64,000 bases of DNA from Cyanophora paradoxa (GCA_004431415.1 QPMI01000553.1:248001-312000), one strand, 5' to 3'. Numbered from the stretch's first letter, positions 31,230-41,427 are shown. The notes: generated from the letters alone by a model not told the origin. Program-made: numbers and translations.

Positions 31230-32429
31230 GCGGAACAAATTTATTTAAAAGTATAACAGTTTATAGTTTTAATAAGATGCCTGTAAAAGATACAACCGAG
31301 AGTTTTGTAGAAAAGGCAAAAGCCAAGCATGGAGACAAATATAACTACGCCAATGTAGAATACATTGATAACTCAACAAGGGTTTCGATAGTTTGCCTTT
31401 CTTGCAAAACAGTGATTACTCAAACACCCCATGACCATTTATCAGGTTGCGGGTGTAAATTGTGTAAAATCCAAACAATTAAAGATAAAAATAGACATAC
31501 CAAAGAAGAGTTTATAGAAAGAGCGAAAGCAAAGCACGGTGAACAGTATGGATATGATGAGGTCGACTATATTAACAGTCAAACAAAGGTTAAAATCTAT
31601 TGCTTTGAATGCAATCATTTTTATTTTCAAACGCCAAACAGTCATATAATGGGGAGTGGATGTCCCCAAAAAGGCATTAAAACAATGAAACAAAAGCAGA
31701 GATTGACAAAAGACACATTTGTTGCAAAGGCAACAGAAGCCCATAATGGAAAATATGATTATCAGCATGCAGACTATGTGAATTCAAAAGTAAAAGTTAA
31801 GATACAGTGTCTGACTTGTGAGCAATTCTTTTTAATGGAACCGGCAAACCATTTAAGCGGACAGGGTTGTAAACATTGTAGTCATAGAAAACGTTCCGAG
31901 ACTTTCAGGTTAACAACGCGACAGTTTGTAGAAAAAGCAAGAGAGGTGCATGGAGATGATTATGATTACTCAAAGGTCAATTATATTGATTCGAAAACAA
32001 AAGTTAACCTAACTTGCCGAAAATGTAATAGTGAGTTCTCTCAGGTTCCAAATTATCATCTTTCACAAAAAAGCGGCTGTCCCCACTGTAAATCATCACA
32101 TGGAGAACGGGAAATAAAAAGGTATTTAGAAGATTTGGACATTGCTCACAAGACAGAGTATATGTTTTCTGATTGCTTTTATAAAAATAAATTGAGGTTT
32201 GACTTTTTCATACCAAGCCTGAACATTGTTATAGAGTTTGACGGTCAACAACATTTTGAACCTGTTAAGTGGTTTGGGGGAGAAGAAGGATTTAAAATAA
32301 CACAGATTAGAGATGGAATTAAAAACAGATACTGTGAGACTCATAATTTAAAGCTTTTAAGAATACCATACACTGAAAAAAACATAAAAGGATGTATTGA
32401 CCAATTCTTAAAGACTCTCTGAAAAAAAA
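31230..32429. other. Unique 1.2-kb loop of the palindrome
   Basis: The arms stop matching after GGAAATATC (ending 31229) and before GATATTTCC (starting 32430). The 1,200 bp between them is single copy in the element and contains the endonuclease gene with only 47 bp before its ATG and 7 bp after its stop. Confidence 0.9.
31277..32422 (+). CDS. Zinc-finger repeat / Vsr-like endonuclease
   Basis: 381 aa from ATG 31277. Four ~60-aa repeats (about residues 9-63, 78-133, 143-199, 211-270) share F-x-[EA]-K/R-A...H-G-x-x-Y-x-Y...V-x-Y-[IV]-[ND]-S...V-x-[IL]-x-C-x-x-C...H-x-x-x-x-x-G-C-x-x-C. They match the DUF723-like treble-clef repeats common in giant-virus and phage homing-type nucleases. Repeat 2 has CPQKG, losing its last Cys. 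The C-terminal ~105 aa contain LRFDFFIP...IVIEFDGQQHF and LKLLRIPY, the core of Vsr/DUF559-type PD-(D/E)XK nucleases. It likely cuts DNA site-specifically. It sits alone in the loop between the arms, so it may have inserted at the palindrome centre, or may take part in forming or resolving the inverted dimer. Confidence 0.82.
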   Translation: MPVKDTTESFVEKAKAKHGDKYNYANVEYIDNSTRVSIVCLSCKTVITQTPHDHLSGCGCKLCKIQTIKDKNRHTKEEFIERAKAKHGEQYGYDEVDYINSQTKVKIYCFECNHFYFQTPNSHIMGSGCPQKGIKTMKQKQRLTKDTFVAKATEAHNGKYDYQHADYVNSKVKVKIQCLTCEQFFLMEPANHLSGQGCKHCSHRKRSETFRLTTRQFVEKAREVHGDDYDYSKVNYIDSKTKVNLTCRKCNSEFSQVPNYHLSQKSGCPHCKSSHGEREIKRYLEDLDIAHKTEYMFSDCFYKNKLRFDFFIPSLNIVIEFDGQQHFEPVKWFGGEEGFKITQIRDGIKNRYCETHNLKLLRIPYTEKNIKGCIDQFLKTL

Positions 32430-32452
32430 GATATTTCCACATACAAAAGGGA

Positions 32453-32470
32453 TTTTTCACAAAGTGAAAA
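32453..32470. promoter_or_regulatory. Inverted repeat near the inner end of the right arm
   Basis: Mirror of 31189-31206. It lies downstream of the endonuclease stop and upstream of the 169-aa gene start at 32594. Confidence 0.4.
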
Positions 32471-32593
32471 GTAAACAATGTGGATTATAGCATTTCGAAA
32501 GAGGTTTAGAGTGTGTTAATTCTCTTTTTCGACAAATACATATGTAGCATCATTAGATTCGACCATAAATAACAGAGCGTTGCATTACAGGTT

Positions 32594-33103
32594 ATGGTTT
32601 GTTCTTGTGGGGCGTCAATTTTTGAGCGGGCAAAAAATGAAAACCATTTAAGCGGCATGGGAGACATCCTAACGCTCGTGCTAAGATTGATTGCAATGAT
32701 GGAGACGCCGTATATCTACAACGGAAAACCCGTGTTTTCAGTTAATACTTCCTTAATTAAAATCAATATCGACAGATTGATAATGTTTATGAATGAATTA
32801 GATAATAGCGACATAATATGGAAAATTGAGCAAATCGGATATTTCACTGAGAATCCCGATATACACTATGCTAAGGGATCTGACGGTTTGTTATATTTCT
32901 ACAAAGTGAATTATTGGGAAATAGAAACGGAGCCGTTTGATTTACCTAATGATATATCGCGTCCCGAGTTTATCCATATCTTAGACTTTGTCAAACTTTT
33001 GGGTAAAGATCACAACAATTGGGAAGGTCGCGACGCAATAAGGAAGTTAATATTAAGGTCGTTTCTTTCAGAATGCGAATGTTATCGGAACAGGAAAGAG
33101 TGA
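32594..33103 (+). CDS. 169-aa hypothetical protein (right copy)
   Basis: Identical in translation to 30556-31065. Unlike the left copy, its upstream side faces the 3' end of the endonuclease gene. Confidence 0.5.
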   Translation: MVCSCGASIFERAKNENHLSGMGDILTLVLRLIAMMETPYIYNGKPVFSVNTSLIKINIDRLIMFMNELDNSDIIWKIEQIGYFTENPDIHYAKGSDGLLYFYKVNYWEIETEPFDLPNDISRPEFIHILDFVKLLGKDHNNWEGRDAIRKLILRSFLSECECYRNRKE

Positions 33104-33354
33104 AAACGCTTTAATTTTCAAAACTACCCATACAGGACATTGTAGCTGTTTGCGTAGATCGAAACATAAACCTACACGATCCTGTGGAGGTTTGCAAAAA
33201 AGACCCTTTTAAAGTGCGTTTAACAGTAGGTTAAACGTTTTTACTCTCAAAACTACCTATACAGTACATTGTAGCTGTTTGCGTAGATCGAAACATAAAC
33301 CTACACGATCCTGTGGAGGTTTGCAAAAAAGACCCTTTTTAAAGTGCGTTTAAC
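33104..33354. repeat. 130-bp tandem repeat, two copies (right)
   Basis: Reverse-complement mirror of 30305-30555. Confidence 0.8.
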
Positions 33355-33666
33355 AATAGGTCACACATTGTGATATTCTTCGTTTTGCTAATTTCTCTTG
33401 GAGACGTTCCCTAACAGATCCTGTGACTGTATTATGATATTCAGTATTTCTATTATCAGCATCAAATGACAAAAGCATGTTTTGAAAAAGGTCTTTTAAT
33501 TTTTGCTTTCTTGATGGTCTCCGTATTTCAGTGTTACCATAAGCGATTTGAGTAAATTCTTTACAGAAGTCTTCGAATTTATCCATACATCTGTTTTCTG
33601 GATTCTCAAAGAATCGCGTATAAAAAGAAGGGCGTCATGCTCTCTGATAGCATAGAACCGCTTCAT
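33350..33666 (-). pseudogene. 105-aa hypothetical protein, right copy, frameshifted
   Basis: The start codon is at 33666, but a T-run near 33621 has five instead of six bases, so only the last 78 codons (33586 downward) remain in frame. The left copy 29992-30309 is intact. A homopolymer miscall is possible. Confidence 0.5.
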
Positions 33667-33730
33667 TTTAAATGTTCTTTTGGTTTCTATTAATCATGTG
33701 TTACAAATGTTTTTTATATTATTCAGCGTG

Positions 33731-33955
33731 TTAGATTCTCTGAATTCTGACCTTTACGCCTTTTGGAACCTTAACAGTGATGAATTCCGATGATTCGACA
33801 CGTCGCTTTTTCTTGTATAAATCGGGGTAGGTTCTCTCATAGTATTCTCGTATTCCTTTTAAGTCCATCTTGCGAGCAAGAGGTTTTAACTCTTCCGGAA
33901 GGTCTTTAATGAGATATTCGCCCATGTCGATGCCTTCGGAGAGTTTGCAAGCCAT
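33731..33955 (-). CDS. 74-aa hypothetical protein (right copy)
   Basis: Identical in translation to 29703-29927. Confidence 0.45.
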   Translation of the reverse strand: MACKLSEGIDMGEYLIKDLPEELKPLARKMDLKGIREYYERTYPDLYKKKRRVESSEFITVKVPKGVKVRIQRI

Positions 33956-34491
33956 CTTAATTATCAATTCAATATATCACAACAACCTTATATGTAGTTA
34001 AGATGTCATTTTTTTCAGATTTTCCGATGTCTTACCTACATTCTATAACGGCAACAAAGAAGAGCGAGAGAGAACATATGATATCGATGTATTAATAAGA
34101 AGGTTACGTTAAGGTTACACAAGTTACGTAAGTAAAAAGGTTACGTAACCCAAAATAATAGAGAAACGACACCATAATGTCGTAGAGGTTACGCAAGTTA
34201 CGCGGTTACGCAAGTTTTAGACCTTCACCTATAAAAAGACCCCCCTCAAAATTTTCAGAAAGAATTCAAAAAGTTGCGTAACCGTAACTCCCACTTGTGA
34301 AATAAAGAGAAATTCGGTATATCAACACTGAAAATGGTAATGATCAACGGGAAACGCTACGTAACCTCTCTGAGTAACTCCGAGTAACCCGGAGTAACTC
34401 CGAGTAACCTTAAAGTAACCTTCTATTAAGAACCGAGTCTTACGGTTCATGATCATAAAAAAGATATCAATAGTATATTTTCCAATTAGTT
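33956..34491. promoter_or_regulatory. Intergenic region, right copy of module 5
   Basis: Mirror of 29167-29702; the module core is at 34211-34230 in reverse orientation, and the GTTACTC iterons lie at about 34355-34420. Confidence 0.6.
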
Positions 34492-37377
34492 TTATTCCAC
34501 ACCTTCGTCATCGTCTTCGAAATCGTTAGCGCGGTTCTTTGTGAGACCGAGATAAACACGCTTCGATTTTCCACCAACCTTTTTAACAGTCGAGCCGATC
34601 TTAAACACCTCCATCACCTTATTGCTTACAGCTCGTCCTGTTATCGCTGCTCTTCTATCAACATCTCGCATCGTATTGGAGCAATCCTTAAACAGATCGT
34701 CACATATTATGTATTTCGTGTTATCCTCCGCCAAAGCGTAGTTGTCCCTTAGGAATGTGCCGATACGGTCGCTGTCCGCGAGATAATTAGCGGAATGTTC
34801 GAGGATGCATTGGGGCGGATGGTCGATAATATGATTAACATTATGGTTTTTAAGCATGTCTATGAGAATCTCCATGTTTGCCCTGCGCCATTCACCATTT
34901 ACGTCATTATCGGGATTCAACAACCCTGTAAGGTCTTTATCCGCTTTCTTCTGTCCGGGCTTAGGTTCGACGGCATAGACCTGCTGAAATGGAACAGAAC
35001 GGAAGCGGCGCGCTACTGCATTGTCGGGCTGATCAAATTCGAGGTTATTATTACAGAGGATGACGATAACAAACATCGGAACGAATGAAATGGGTTCTCT
35101 GAAAAGGGTTCTTACTGTGATCTCATCACAACCTGTGAAATTCTTGATTTGTCCCGACAACAGTTTGCTACCCGTGTTTGGTTCGTTTGTATGGACGAGC
35201 CTAACACCTTGCTTATTCGCAAGTTCCGGAATCATTCCATTACCTTTATCCTCCTTCGTGAAAATCCCAATGCTCATATTTCGTGAGTAGTCGCCAAATG
35301 TCTTATGCATGAAATTTTCGATTACGCTCTTTCCGTTCGAGCCGATACCCGTAAACATATAGAAAAACTGCATGTTATTTTTACCCGTTAGAGACTTGGC
35401 ATAAACAGCCTTAATGTAATTGCAAAGTTCGACATTGTCGCCCGTGATATCCATATAGAAGTCATTGAGCCGTTTGACCTTCTCAGGATCCACCGGAATA
35501 TCATAGTTATAACAGACTGTTTTAGTCATCATATCAGAAGAACGACCATGACGGAATTCAAACGTGTTAAGATCATAAACCCCATCGTCAAAGCCGACAA
35601 CATTCGCGACTGAATCCAACCTATCGGCAAATGTCTCATCGTAAAGGTCATGAGATAGATATGTAAGAAGTCCTTTCGTGTATGCTCCGCCGTTAAGTTT
35701 TGCCGCAATAATTGCACAGGCGGTTGCCTTTCCTGCAAACTCTTTTTTATCGCTCTGTTCCTCCGCCTTTGCCGCCTTGGTAGTCCAATAGTTCTCCCGG
35801 TCTAAGTATGCTTTCCCGACCACCTCACCGATAAGACTTATCATACCACCATCATACTTATTGTCTACCTTCCAAAATCCGGTTTTCTCATTCAGGATCA
35901 ACCACAGACCACGTGAAAACCGCACTTTGTAGCCAATTAATGCTTTACATATCTTGCTAACAGGAAGTGGGAGACCTTTACTTAATAGCGTCTTATCCAT
36001 TTCTAATTTGATTTGAGCCATCTTATCATTCATGGCGCTAACGTCGAAATAGTCTTTTTCCTCCACACATATCTGTTCATCGATAAATGCAAACTGTCGG
36101 CTTGGTTTAAACAGTTCATAATATTTGTCCGGGTTATCCTCTTTCAGATAATGCACAAGTGAGCCGAAAGTTATAGTTTTGTTTTCGGAACCGGATTTTT
36201 TGCCTTTACGGATACTTGCCCATTTGCTCGCGGATTCGTCATAATCATACTTAGGGCTTTTCTCGGAGTATTCGTGAAACAGCGCCTCCTGTTTCGCGGG
36301 TGGTATCTTGTTTTCCTCTCCAACATTCGCGATTGCGAAACCAACATTAAGCCAACCTTCGTATGTATCCGATCTTTCAGCACTGAGACCCATCACGACT
36401 TCTCTCAGTTTCTCAAATGAAACGTTATTGGACTCCTCCGGCTGCTCTTCACTCTCCGTTTTCTTTGTTGTTTTTTTGCTTGTCGTCGCCGTCTCCTTCT
36501 TGGTTGTCTTGGTCGTCTCCTTCTTGGTCGTGGTTGCGGTCTCCTTCTTGGTTTCAGTCTTGCCTTCCTCCTTCATCTGCTCTTCTGCAACTTTCGCCTT
36601 TGCCGACCGTTCGTTTTTCTCATCTTGGGTTAGGTTAGCATCAAACATATACATGTTTGATTCATCGATAAGCACAGTGGGGCAATCGGTGAATTGCGCG
36701 AAAAAGTCGCTGTCATACATGCTTTCGCAATCCACAAACTTGGTAAATACTACATCCTTATCAACATCGCGTTTAGTTTTGTTTTGGGAATCCAACCATT
36801 TCCCCTTGCAACTACCCAGACAAACAAGCGCCTGCCTTGTCTTATAAACGAGCGGGTCATAATCGACATTTGGCGTAAGTCCGATTACATTTAAGAATTT
36901 CGGGATGTCTTCATGACGACAGCACAGATCGGTAAAGACGAAATGCCCCGATACCTTGAATTGGGTCACATCTTCCTTCACGAAATAAACACAACGATGC
37001 CGCACAGATACAGCAATGGTAGCACCGGTGAGTTCGTGTAGTCTCTTGCGCATTCCACGAATGAATTCCTCGGCTTCCTTGTAGTTATCGGCAACATCGG
37101 GTTTAAGATCCACATAGCCGTCATAATCCAGATAGACACGGGTAATTTCGTTTGGCTGAATGCATTCGGCGTAGGTCGGTTTTTTGCCTTTCTTCAAATC
37201 ATCCTTAATCCTTTCCGTAATCTGATGGTCGAAATACTCTATGACAGTCTCAGTGTCCGTGTCAGTATTCGGAGTGAGACAATGGAGGAAAGTCCCGTAA
37301 TTATGTTTCTCAGGTGTAAACTTGCACAGGTTACCGAGTCTGTCACAGGGAGTTGCGATTTTCGTGTTAGCGTTCAT
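34492..37377 (-). CDS. AEP primase - PriCT2 - SF3 helicase (intact, 961 aa)
   Basis: Replication protein joining primer synthesis and unwinding. The N-terminal archaeo-eukaryotic primase shows YLDYDGYV (D84/D86, catalytic metal ligands), SGHFVF (S143-x-H145) and DPLVYKTRQALVCLGSCKGK (residues 174-193, matching the third AEP motif). A Lys/Thr-rich linker (about 262-315) leads to a PriCT-2-like domain (about 322-420, SDTYEGWLNVGFAIA...YDESASKWASIRKG). A D5_N-like segment (FADRLDSVANVVGFDDGVYDL) and an SF3 helicase follow, with Walker A GIGSNGKS near 675, Walker B-like VRLVHTNEP and motif C FVIVILCNN near 769. The C-terminus is winged-helix-like. The architecture matches virophage, polinton-like virus, transpoviron and NCLDV D5-type primase-helicases. 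It is the only clear replication enzyme of the element, so DNA synthesis must use a host or helper-virus polymerase. Confidence 0.93.
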   Translation of the reverse strand: MNANTKIATPCDRLGNLCKFTPEKHNYGTFLHCLTPNTDTDTETVIEYFDHQITERIKDDLKKGKKPTYAECIQPNEITRVYLDYDGYVDLKPDVADNYKEAEEFIRGMRKRLHELTGATIAVSVRHRCVYFVKEDVTQFKVSGHFVFTDLCCRHEDIPKFLNVIGLTPNVDYDPLVYKTRQALVCLGSCKGKWLDSQNKTKRDVDKDVVFTKFVDCESMYDSDFFAQFTDCPTVLIDESNMYMFDANLTQDEKNERSAKAKVAEEQMKEEGKTETKKETATTTKKETTKTTKKETATTSKKTTKKTESEEQPEESNNVSFEKLREVVMGLSAERSDTYEGWLNVGFAIANVGEENKIPPAKQEALFHEYSEKSPKYDYDESASKWASIRKGKKSGSENKTITFGSLVHYLKEDNPDKYYELFKPSRQFAFIDEQICVEEKDYFDVSAMNDKMAQIKLEMDKTLLSKGLPLPVSKICKALIGYKVRFSRGLWLILNEKTGFWKVDNKYDGGMISLIGEVVGKAYLDRENYWTTKAAKAEEQSDKKEFAGKATACAIIAAKLNGGAYTKGLLTYLSHDLYDETFADRLDSVANVVGFDDGVYDLNTFEFRHGRSSDMMTKTVCYNYDIPVDPEKVKRLNDFYMDITGDNVELCNYIKAVYAKSLTGKNNMQFFYMFTGIGSNGKSVIENFMHKTFGDYSRNMSIGIFTKEDKGNGMIPELANKQGVRLVHTNEPNTGSKLLSGQIKNFTGCDEITVRTLFREPISFVPMFVIVILCNNNLEFDQPDNAVARRFRSVPFQQVYAVEPKPGQKKADKDLTGLLNPDNDVNGEWRRANMEILIDMLKNHNVNHIIDHPPQCILEHSANYLADSDRIGTFLRDNYALAEDNTKYIICDDLFKDCSNTMRDVDRRAAITGRAVSNKVMEVFKIGSTVKKVGGKSKRVYLGLTKNRANDFEDDDEGVE

Positions 37378-37564
37378 TTTCAGCGATTGGTTCTTAACTT
37401 TCTCAGAGAAAATAATCCGAGGAATTGATGAATTCCTTTTTACCTTATCTTCTCAGGATGTCCTTAAATGCTTTTCGGTTGCCCACGGCACTTTAATGAT
37501 TTGGCTTAGGTTATAAAAAAGAGAAAGTAAAGCGTCATTTTTTCACCTCCTACCAATCAATTCG

Positions 37565-38005
37565 CTACGATTTTTTCCGATGATGCATCGGGATTACAAG
37601 CATTGTATTTACGAGGTCGTCCCCTTTCTTTGCTGTCTCTTGCTCAGTTACCTTAGAAGCCTTTTCGAGGCGTTTTCGTTCTTGGTAGTTCCTCGTTATC
37701 TCTTTCCTTCTGTTTCTAAATTCTTCATCCTTCGCATATCGTCGCTGAATATACAAAGCCATCTTTTCTAATCTCTCAGGTGGATTAACCGTTTTCTCAC
37801 CATTTGCGAGTCTCTGTTGTTTCATCTCCTGATACTTAACACGCTTCCTCTCCGCATCTTTTGCCCTTCTTATTCTTGCCTTTTCTTCCCGTTCTTCCTC
37901 AGATATTATTGTTTTTCCCTTCTTTATATTACTTTCAACCTGTGGGACAGGTTCCCCATTCTGAATAGCGAGAAGCTCTTGGTTTGATTTCCGAGTATTC
38001 GCCAT
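37565..38005 (-). CDS. Basic protein, right copy with altered C-terminus
   Basis: Same as 25654-26103 up to the AKKG residues. A G-run with one base fewer then changes the last ~17 residues and removes the GRPRK AT-hook. The ATG is at 38005. Confidence 0.55.
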   Translation of the reverse strand: MANTRKSNQELLAIQNGEPVPQVESNIKKGKTIISEEEREEKARIRRAKDAERKRVKYQEMKQQRLANGEKTVNPPERLEKMALYIQRRYAKDEEFRNRRKEITRNYQERKRLEKASKVTEQETAKKGDDLVNTMLVIPMHHRKKS

Positions 38006-38154
38006 TATTCCTCTATATAAGAGTTAGATAATATCCCTTTCACTTCTCTTTTAAGTCAAACCCTTAAATACCTTGTGTGTTGTATGGTGTCAATTTTTGG
38101 ACATCAACCGTCAAACTTGTAACAAAAATTTAAGCTGTAACAGTTAAGTGTAAC

Positions 38155-38432
38155 ATGGAATACATCGAAATTGTTATGGATGAAACGGAAATGGGCAAAT
38201 ATCAACATGAGATGTCCGATGTGGAAGCGTATTTAATGCATAGTTACAGGTTAAGTAATGACGGTGATTATACACCTTCTGATTATATCCATGCTGAAAT
38301 AGAAGAGCTTGTGGACTTTCCGATTTCAAAAAAGCGGTCGCAACCATGATTAAGCGCATTTTCGGGATTAAATCCCATGCTGTAAGAATTGATGGCGTTC
38401 TTAAAAGAGTGTTTGATATCGAAAAAACCTAA
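38155..38432 (+). pseudogene. Winged-helix-like protein, right copy, frameshifted
   Basis: In frame from 38155 for 60 codons up to FPISKK, then a six-base A-run (seven in the left arm) shifts it to a stop at 38349. The rest of the homologous sequence continues in another frame to 38432. Confidence 0.55.
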
Positions 38433-38471
38433 GAGAATTAAAGAAACTGTAACAGATAGTAGCACAACCCA

Positions 38472-39008
38472 ATGAATTTAAACGATATATTGACGTTTTC
38501 ACGGTCTATTTCGCCATATCCCGTAGTCAATGCATCAGATAAACTGAATGATAAGAATTATACAAAGTTCTTAATGAAAGCCAACGAAAGACAGATTATA
38601 TACTTTATTCAACAGAACCGCAAGAATAAAGGGGTATTTGATGCATGGAAAGAAAAGGCGGGATATCATGCCCTTCAACCTATTCGTTTTGCATTCTCAT
38701 ATAAACATCGTTACATGTTAGTCCCATATCTTGATATTGAGAACACCAAATGGTTCGTGGAAATCATTATTAAGTCATTCACGAGGGAAAACTTTGAGAG
38801 TCCGAATGAAACATGTCCTATCTGTCTTGAAAAAATTGACACCAATATAAGTAATAAAGGGTGTATCGTTTGCAATACTCTTATTTGTCCTAAGTGTTTC
38901 TTCTCTTTACTTGAATCACATGAGAATGTTAAGTGTTCGGTTTGTAGAACTAAACTATTTTTTGACGGAATGGAAGCATTAGAGCCTAAGTTATATGCAA
39001 ATGAATAA
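38472..39008 (+). CDS. RING finger protein B (right copy)
   Basis: Identical in translation to 24650-25186; 178 aa with the same eight cysteine ligands. Confidence 0.78.
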   Translation: MNLNDILTFSRSISPYPVVNASDKLNDKNYTKFLMKANERQIIYFIQQNRKNKGVFDAWKEKAGYHALQPIRFAFSYKHRYMLVPYLDIENTKWFVEIIIKSFTRENFESPNETCPICLEKIDTNISNKGCIVCNTLICPKCFFSLLESHENVKCSVCRTKLFFDGMEALEPKLYANE

Positions 39009-39145
39009 GAAGAAGAATGTATTATACTGTAACTCAAAATGTAACTTTGTAACTTAGAACAAAAAGTAAAGTTACACAAAGATACCAAAAAGAATACTGA
39101 AAATGGTCACAGAGTCGATAGCTGTAACGTTGTAACGCTGTAACG

Positions 39146-39165
39146 CAAGTTTTAGACCTTCACCT
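39146..39165. promoter_or_regulatory. Module 4 core, right copy
   Basis: Reverse-complement core CAAGTTTTAGACCTTCACCT, mirror of 24493. Confidence 0.6.
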
Positions 39166-39393
39166 ATAAAAAGTCCCCGGGCATTATTTTAGAAAGAATT
39201 CAAAAAAGTAAAGTTACAGTTACGCTCGTGTGAAAATAATCGAAAATTGTCCTTTCACATTACTAAAAATGGTCTCAATCATCGTGAAACACAAAAGTTA
39301 CACCCTGAGTTACACCGCTGTTATCAAAAGTTACACCTGTTTGGCTTCCTGAAAAAATTGACAACCCGCAAAAAACAGACAGGATAACCCACG

Positions 39394-39693
39394 ATGACTT
39401 CACAGATTCCCGACGCTTTCATAGAACAGCTTCAAAATCCTGATTTATCACATGATGACCGCAGTAGTATTATTTATGAGAACCTTGTTAAGAAAAACGA
39501 CGGGTGTAATGTCAACCAACTACCCGGATATTTACAGAGACAGTTTAAAAAGAAGGTTTCCCGATTCATTGATTTCGACGAGAACACACCCGGGGAAGTA
39601 TCGAAAGCGATTCAAAGGGGAAAGGCACGCCATGATGGTAGCGTTATAACATTCAGATTGAGGCAGAAGCTTGAAAACCGGACACAGAAGTAA
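39394..39693 (+). CDS. 99-aa hypothetical protein (right copy)
   Basis: Identical in translation to 23964-24263. Confidence 0.5.
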   Translation: MTSQIPDAFIEQLQNPDLSHDDRSSIIYENLVKKNDGCNVNQLPGYLQRQFKKKVSRFIDFDENTPGEVSKAIQRGKARHDGSVITFRLRQKLENRTQK

Positions 39694-39701
39694 TAAAAAT
39701 A

Positions 39702-39717
39702 GCGCTTGCGCAAGCGC
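39702..39717. terminator. 16-bp perfect palindrome between convergent genes (right)
   Basis: GCGCTTGCGCAAGCGC, mirror of 23940-23955. Confidence 0.5.
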
Positions 39718-39735
39718 GATGAAATTCACATGGTC

Positions 39736-39918
39736 TTAATTTTTAGCGATTGTATTCACTACATCTATCATTACATCGATTGCATCAATATACTGTTTAA
39801 CATTTTGTAGTCTTTCATGGTCTTGTCTTTTTGTGTGTTTAAGGTCAACCTCCCGATGGATAAGCTCAATCTTCTTATTATGCAATGTCGCCAAAGTTAC
39901 CCAATGTCCATTATTCAT
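39736..39918 (-). CDS. 60-aa hypothetical protein (right copy)
   Basis: Identical in translation to 23739-23921. Confidence 0.45.
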   Translation of the reverse strand: MNNGHWVTLATLHNKKIELIHREVDLKHTKRQDHERLQNVKQYIDAIDVMIDVVNTIAKN

Positions 39919-39970
39919 TTTCTATTTCATGTCAGATCAGAAAAACTTTTATCTTCCATCAATTTTTACA

Positions 39971-40447
39971 TTAATCACGTTGCGTCTTTATGTCATTACG
40001 ACAGATTGGACATTTAAAGGTCTCCGACTTCTTCAACTGTAAAAAGCATGTGTTGCACATTTTGGCGAAACATGTCAAACAAGACATTTGTATTTTACTT
40101 TTACAGTCATCGAGACATATGACGCACTCCTTAGTTTCATTAGATTCAGCAGGTAGGTTAGTAGACCATTTAGAGATGATCTTAGAGATAAACAATTTAC
40201 ACGATGTTTCAGTTAGAACAGGAACGAGAATATAATGAGTCTCTAATGTAAGAAAGCAGACGAAACGGGTATTAGGTGAATATCCCGAGTTTTTACGAAA
40301 CATTTCGAAATACGCACGATATTTAATATCATACGGCACAATACAGATAGTGTTAGGGTTTGCCTTCTTTAAAGATAGGTCAGCATCGATGAGAACAGGA
40401 ATATGGGTAATACTCTTAATGTAGGTCAGAATATCCGACGCGTTCAT
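39971..40447 (-). CDS. RING finger protein A (right copy)
   Basis: Identical in translation to 23210-23686. Confidence 0.78.
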   Translation of the reverse strand: MNASDILTYIKSITHIPVLIDADLSLKKANPNTICIVPYDIKYRAYFEMFRKNSGYSPNTRFVCFLTLETHYILVPVLTETSCKLFISKIISKWSTNLPAESNETKECVICLDDCKSKIQMSCLTCFAKMCNTCFLQLKKSETFKCPICRNDIKTQRD

Positions 40448-41427
40448 ATTGTATATTCCGTTATATATCTGTTTGGTTTAAGTTTAACATATGTTTCATT
40501 TTTTCATCACAGTCATGGCCTTTTCAGACTTGCAATTGATGAGATATAGACAGTGATAAATGCTGTAACTTCAAATGTAACTTTGTAACTTAGAACAAAA
40601 AGTAAAGTTACACTAAGATACTAAAAAAGAATACTGAAAATGGTAAGAAATACGATAGGTGTAACGCTGTAACGCTGTAACGCAAGTTTTAGACCTTCAC
40701 CTATAAAAAGACCCCCCAGGGGTTCTTTCAGAAAGAATTCAAAAAATAAAGTTACAGTTACACATGGTAAGAAAAAAGCAAAGTATTGCGTTAAACCTTA
40801 CTTAAAATGGTCTTGTCAATCGAGAAACTCAAAAGTTACACCTTGTGTTACATCCTTGGATATCAAAGTTACACCTACTATTACATCGGGGAATACCAAA
40901 GTTACACCTTGTGTTACATTGCTTGACCTCTATGTCACACTGTGGAATAAAACAAAACCAATATTGCTTTTTCTGAAACCTACACTGAATGTTAACATTT
41001 CGCTCGCTTTTACAAATGATAAGTAGAGAATACATTAGATATACGATGTAACTTAGATGTAACTTTGTAACTTAGAACAAAAAGTAAAGTTACACAAAGA
41101 TACCAAAAAAGAACACTGAAAATGGTCACAGAATCGAGAAATGTAACGTTGTAACGTTGTAACGCAAGTTTTAGACCTTCACCTATAAAAAGACCCCCCC
41201 GGGGGTTCTCTCAAAAAGAATTCAAAAAATAAAGTTACAGTTACATATGGTAAGAATAAAACGAAACATCACATAATTCCTTACTGAAATGGTCACAACA
41301 TCAACGTAACACAAAAGTTACACCTCTTGTTACAGCTAAGTTACACAATGTTACACCAAAGTTACAAGACAAAACAAAACCGTTGAAAAATGTGAAAATT
41401 TGACAATCTTTTAACATCTAATTACAA
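40448..41427. promoter_or_regulatory. Intergenic region, right copies of modules 2 and 3
   Basis: Mirror of 22230-23209, with reverse cores at 40683-40702 and 41165-41184, their GC hairpins, and the GTGTAAC iteron clusters between and beyond them. Confidence 0.6.
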
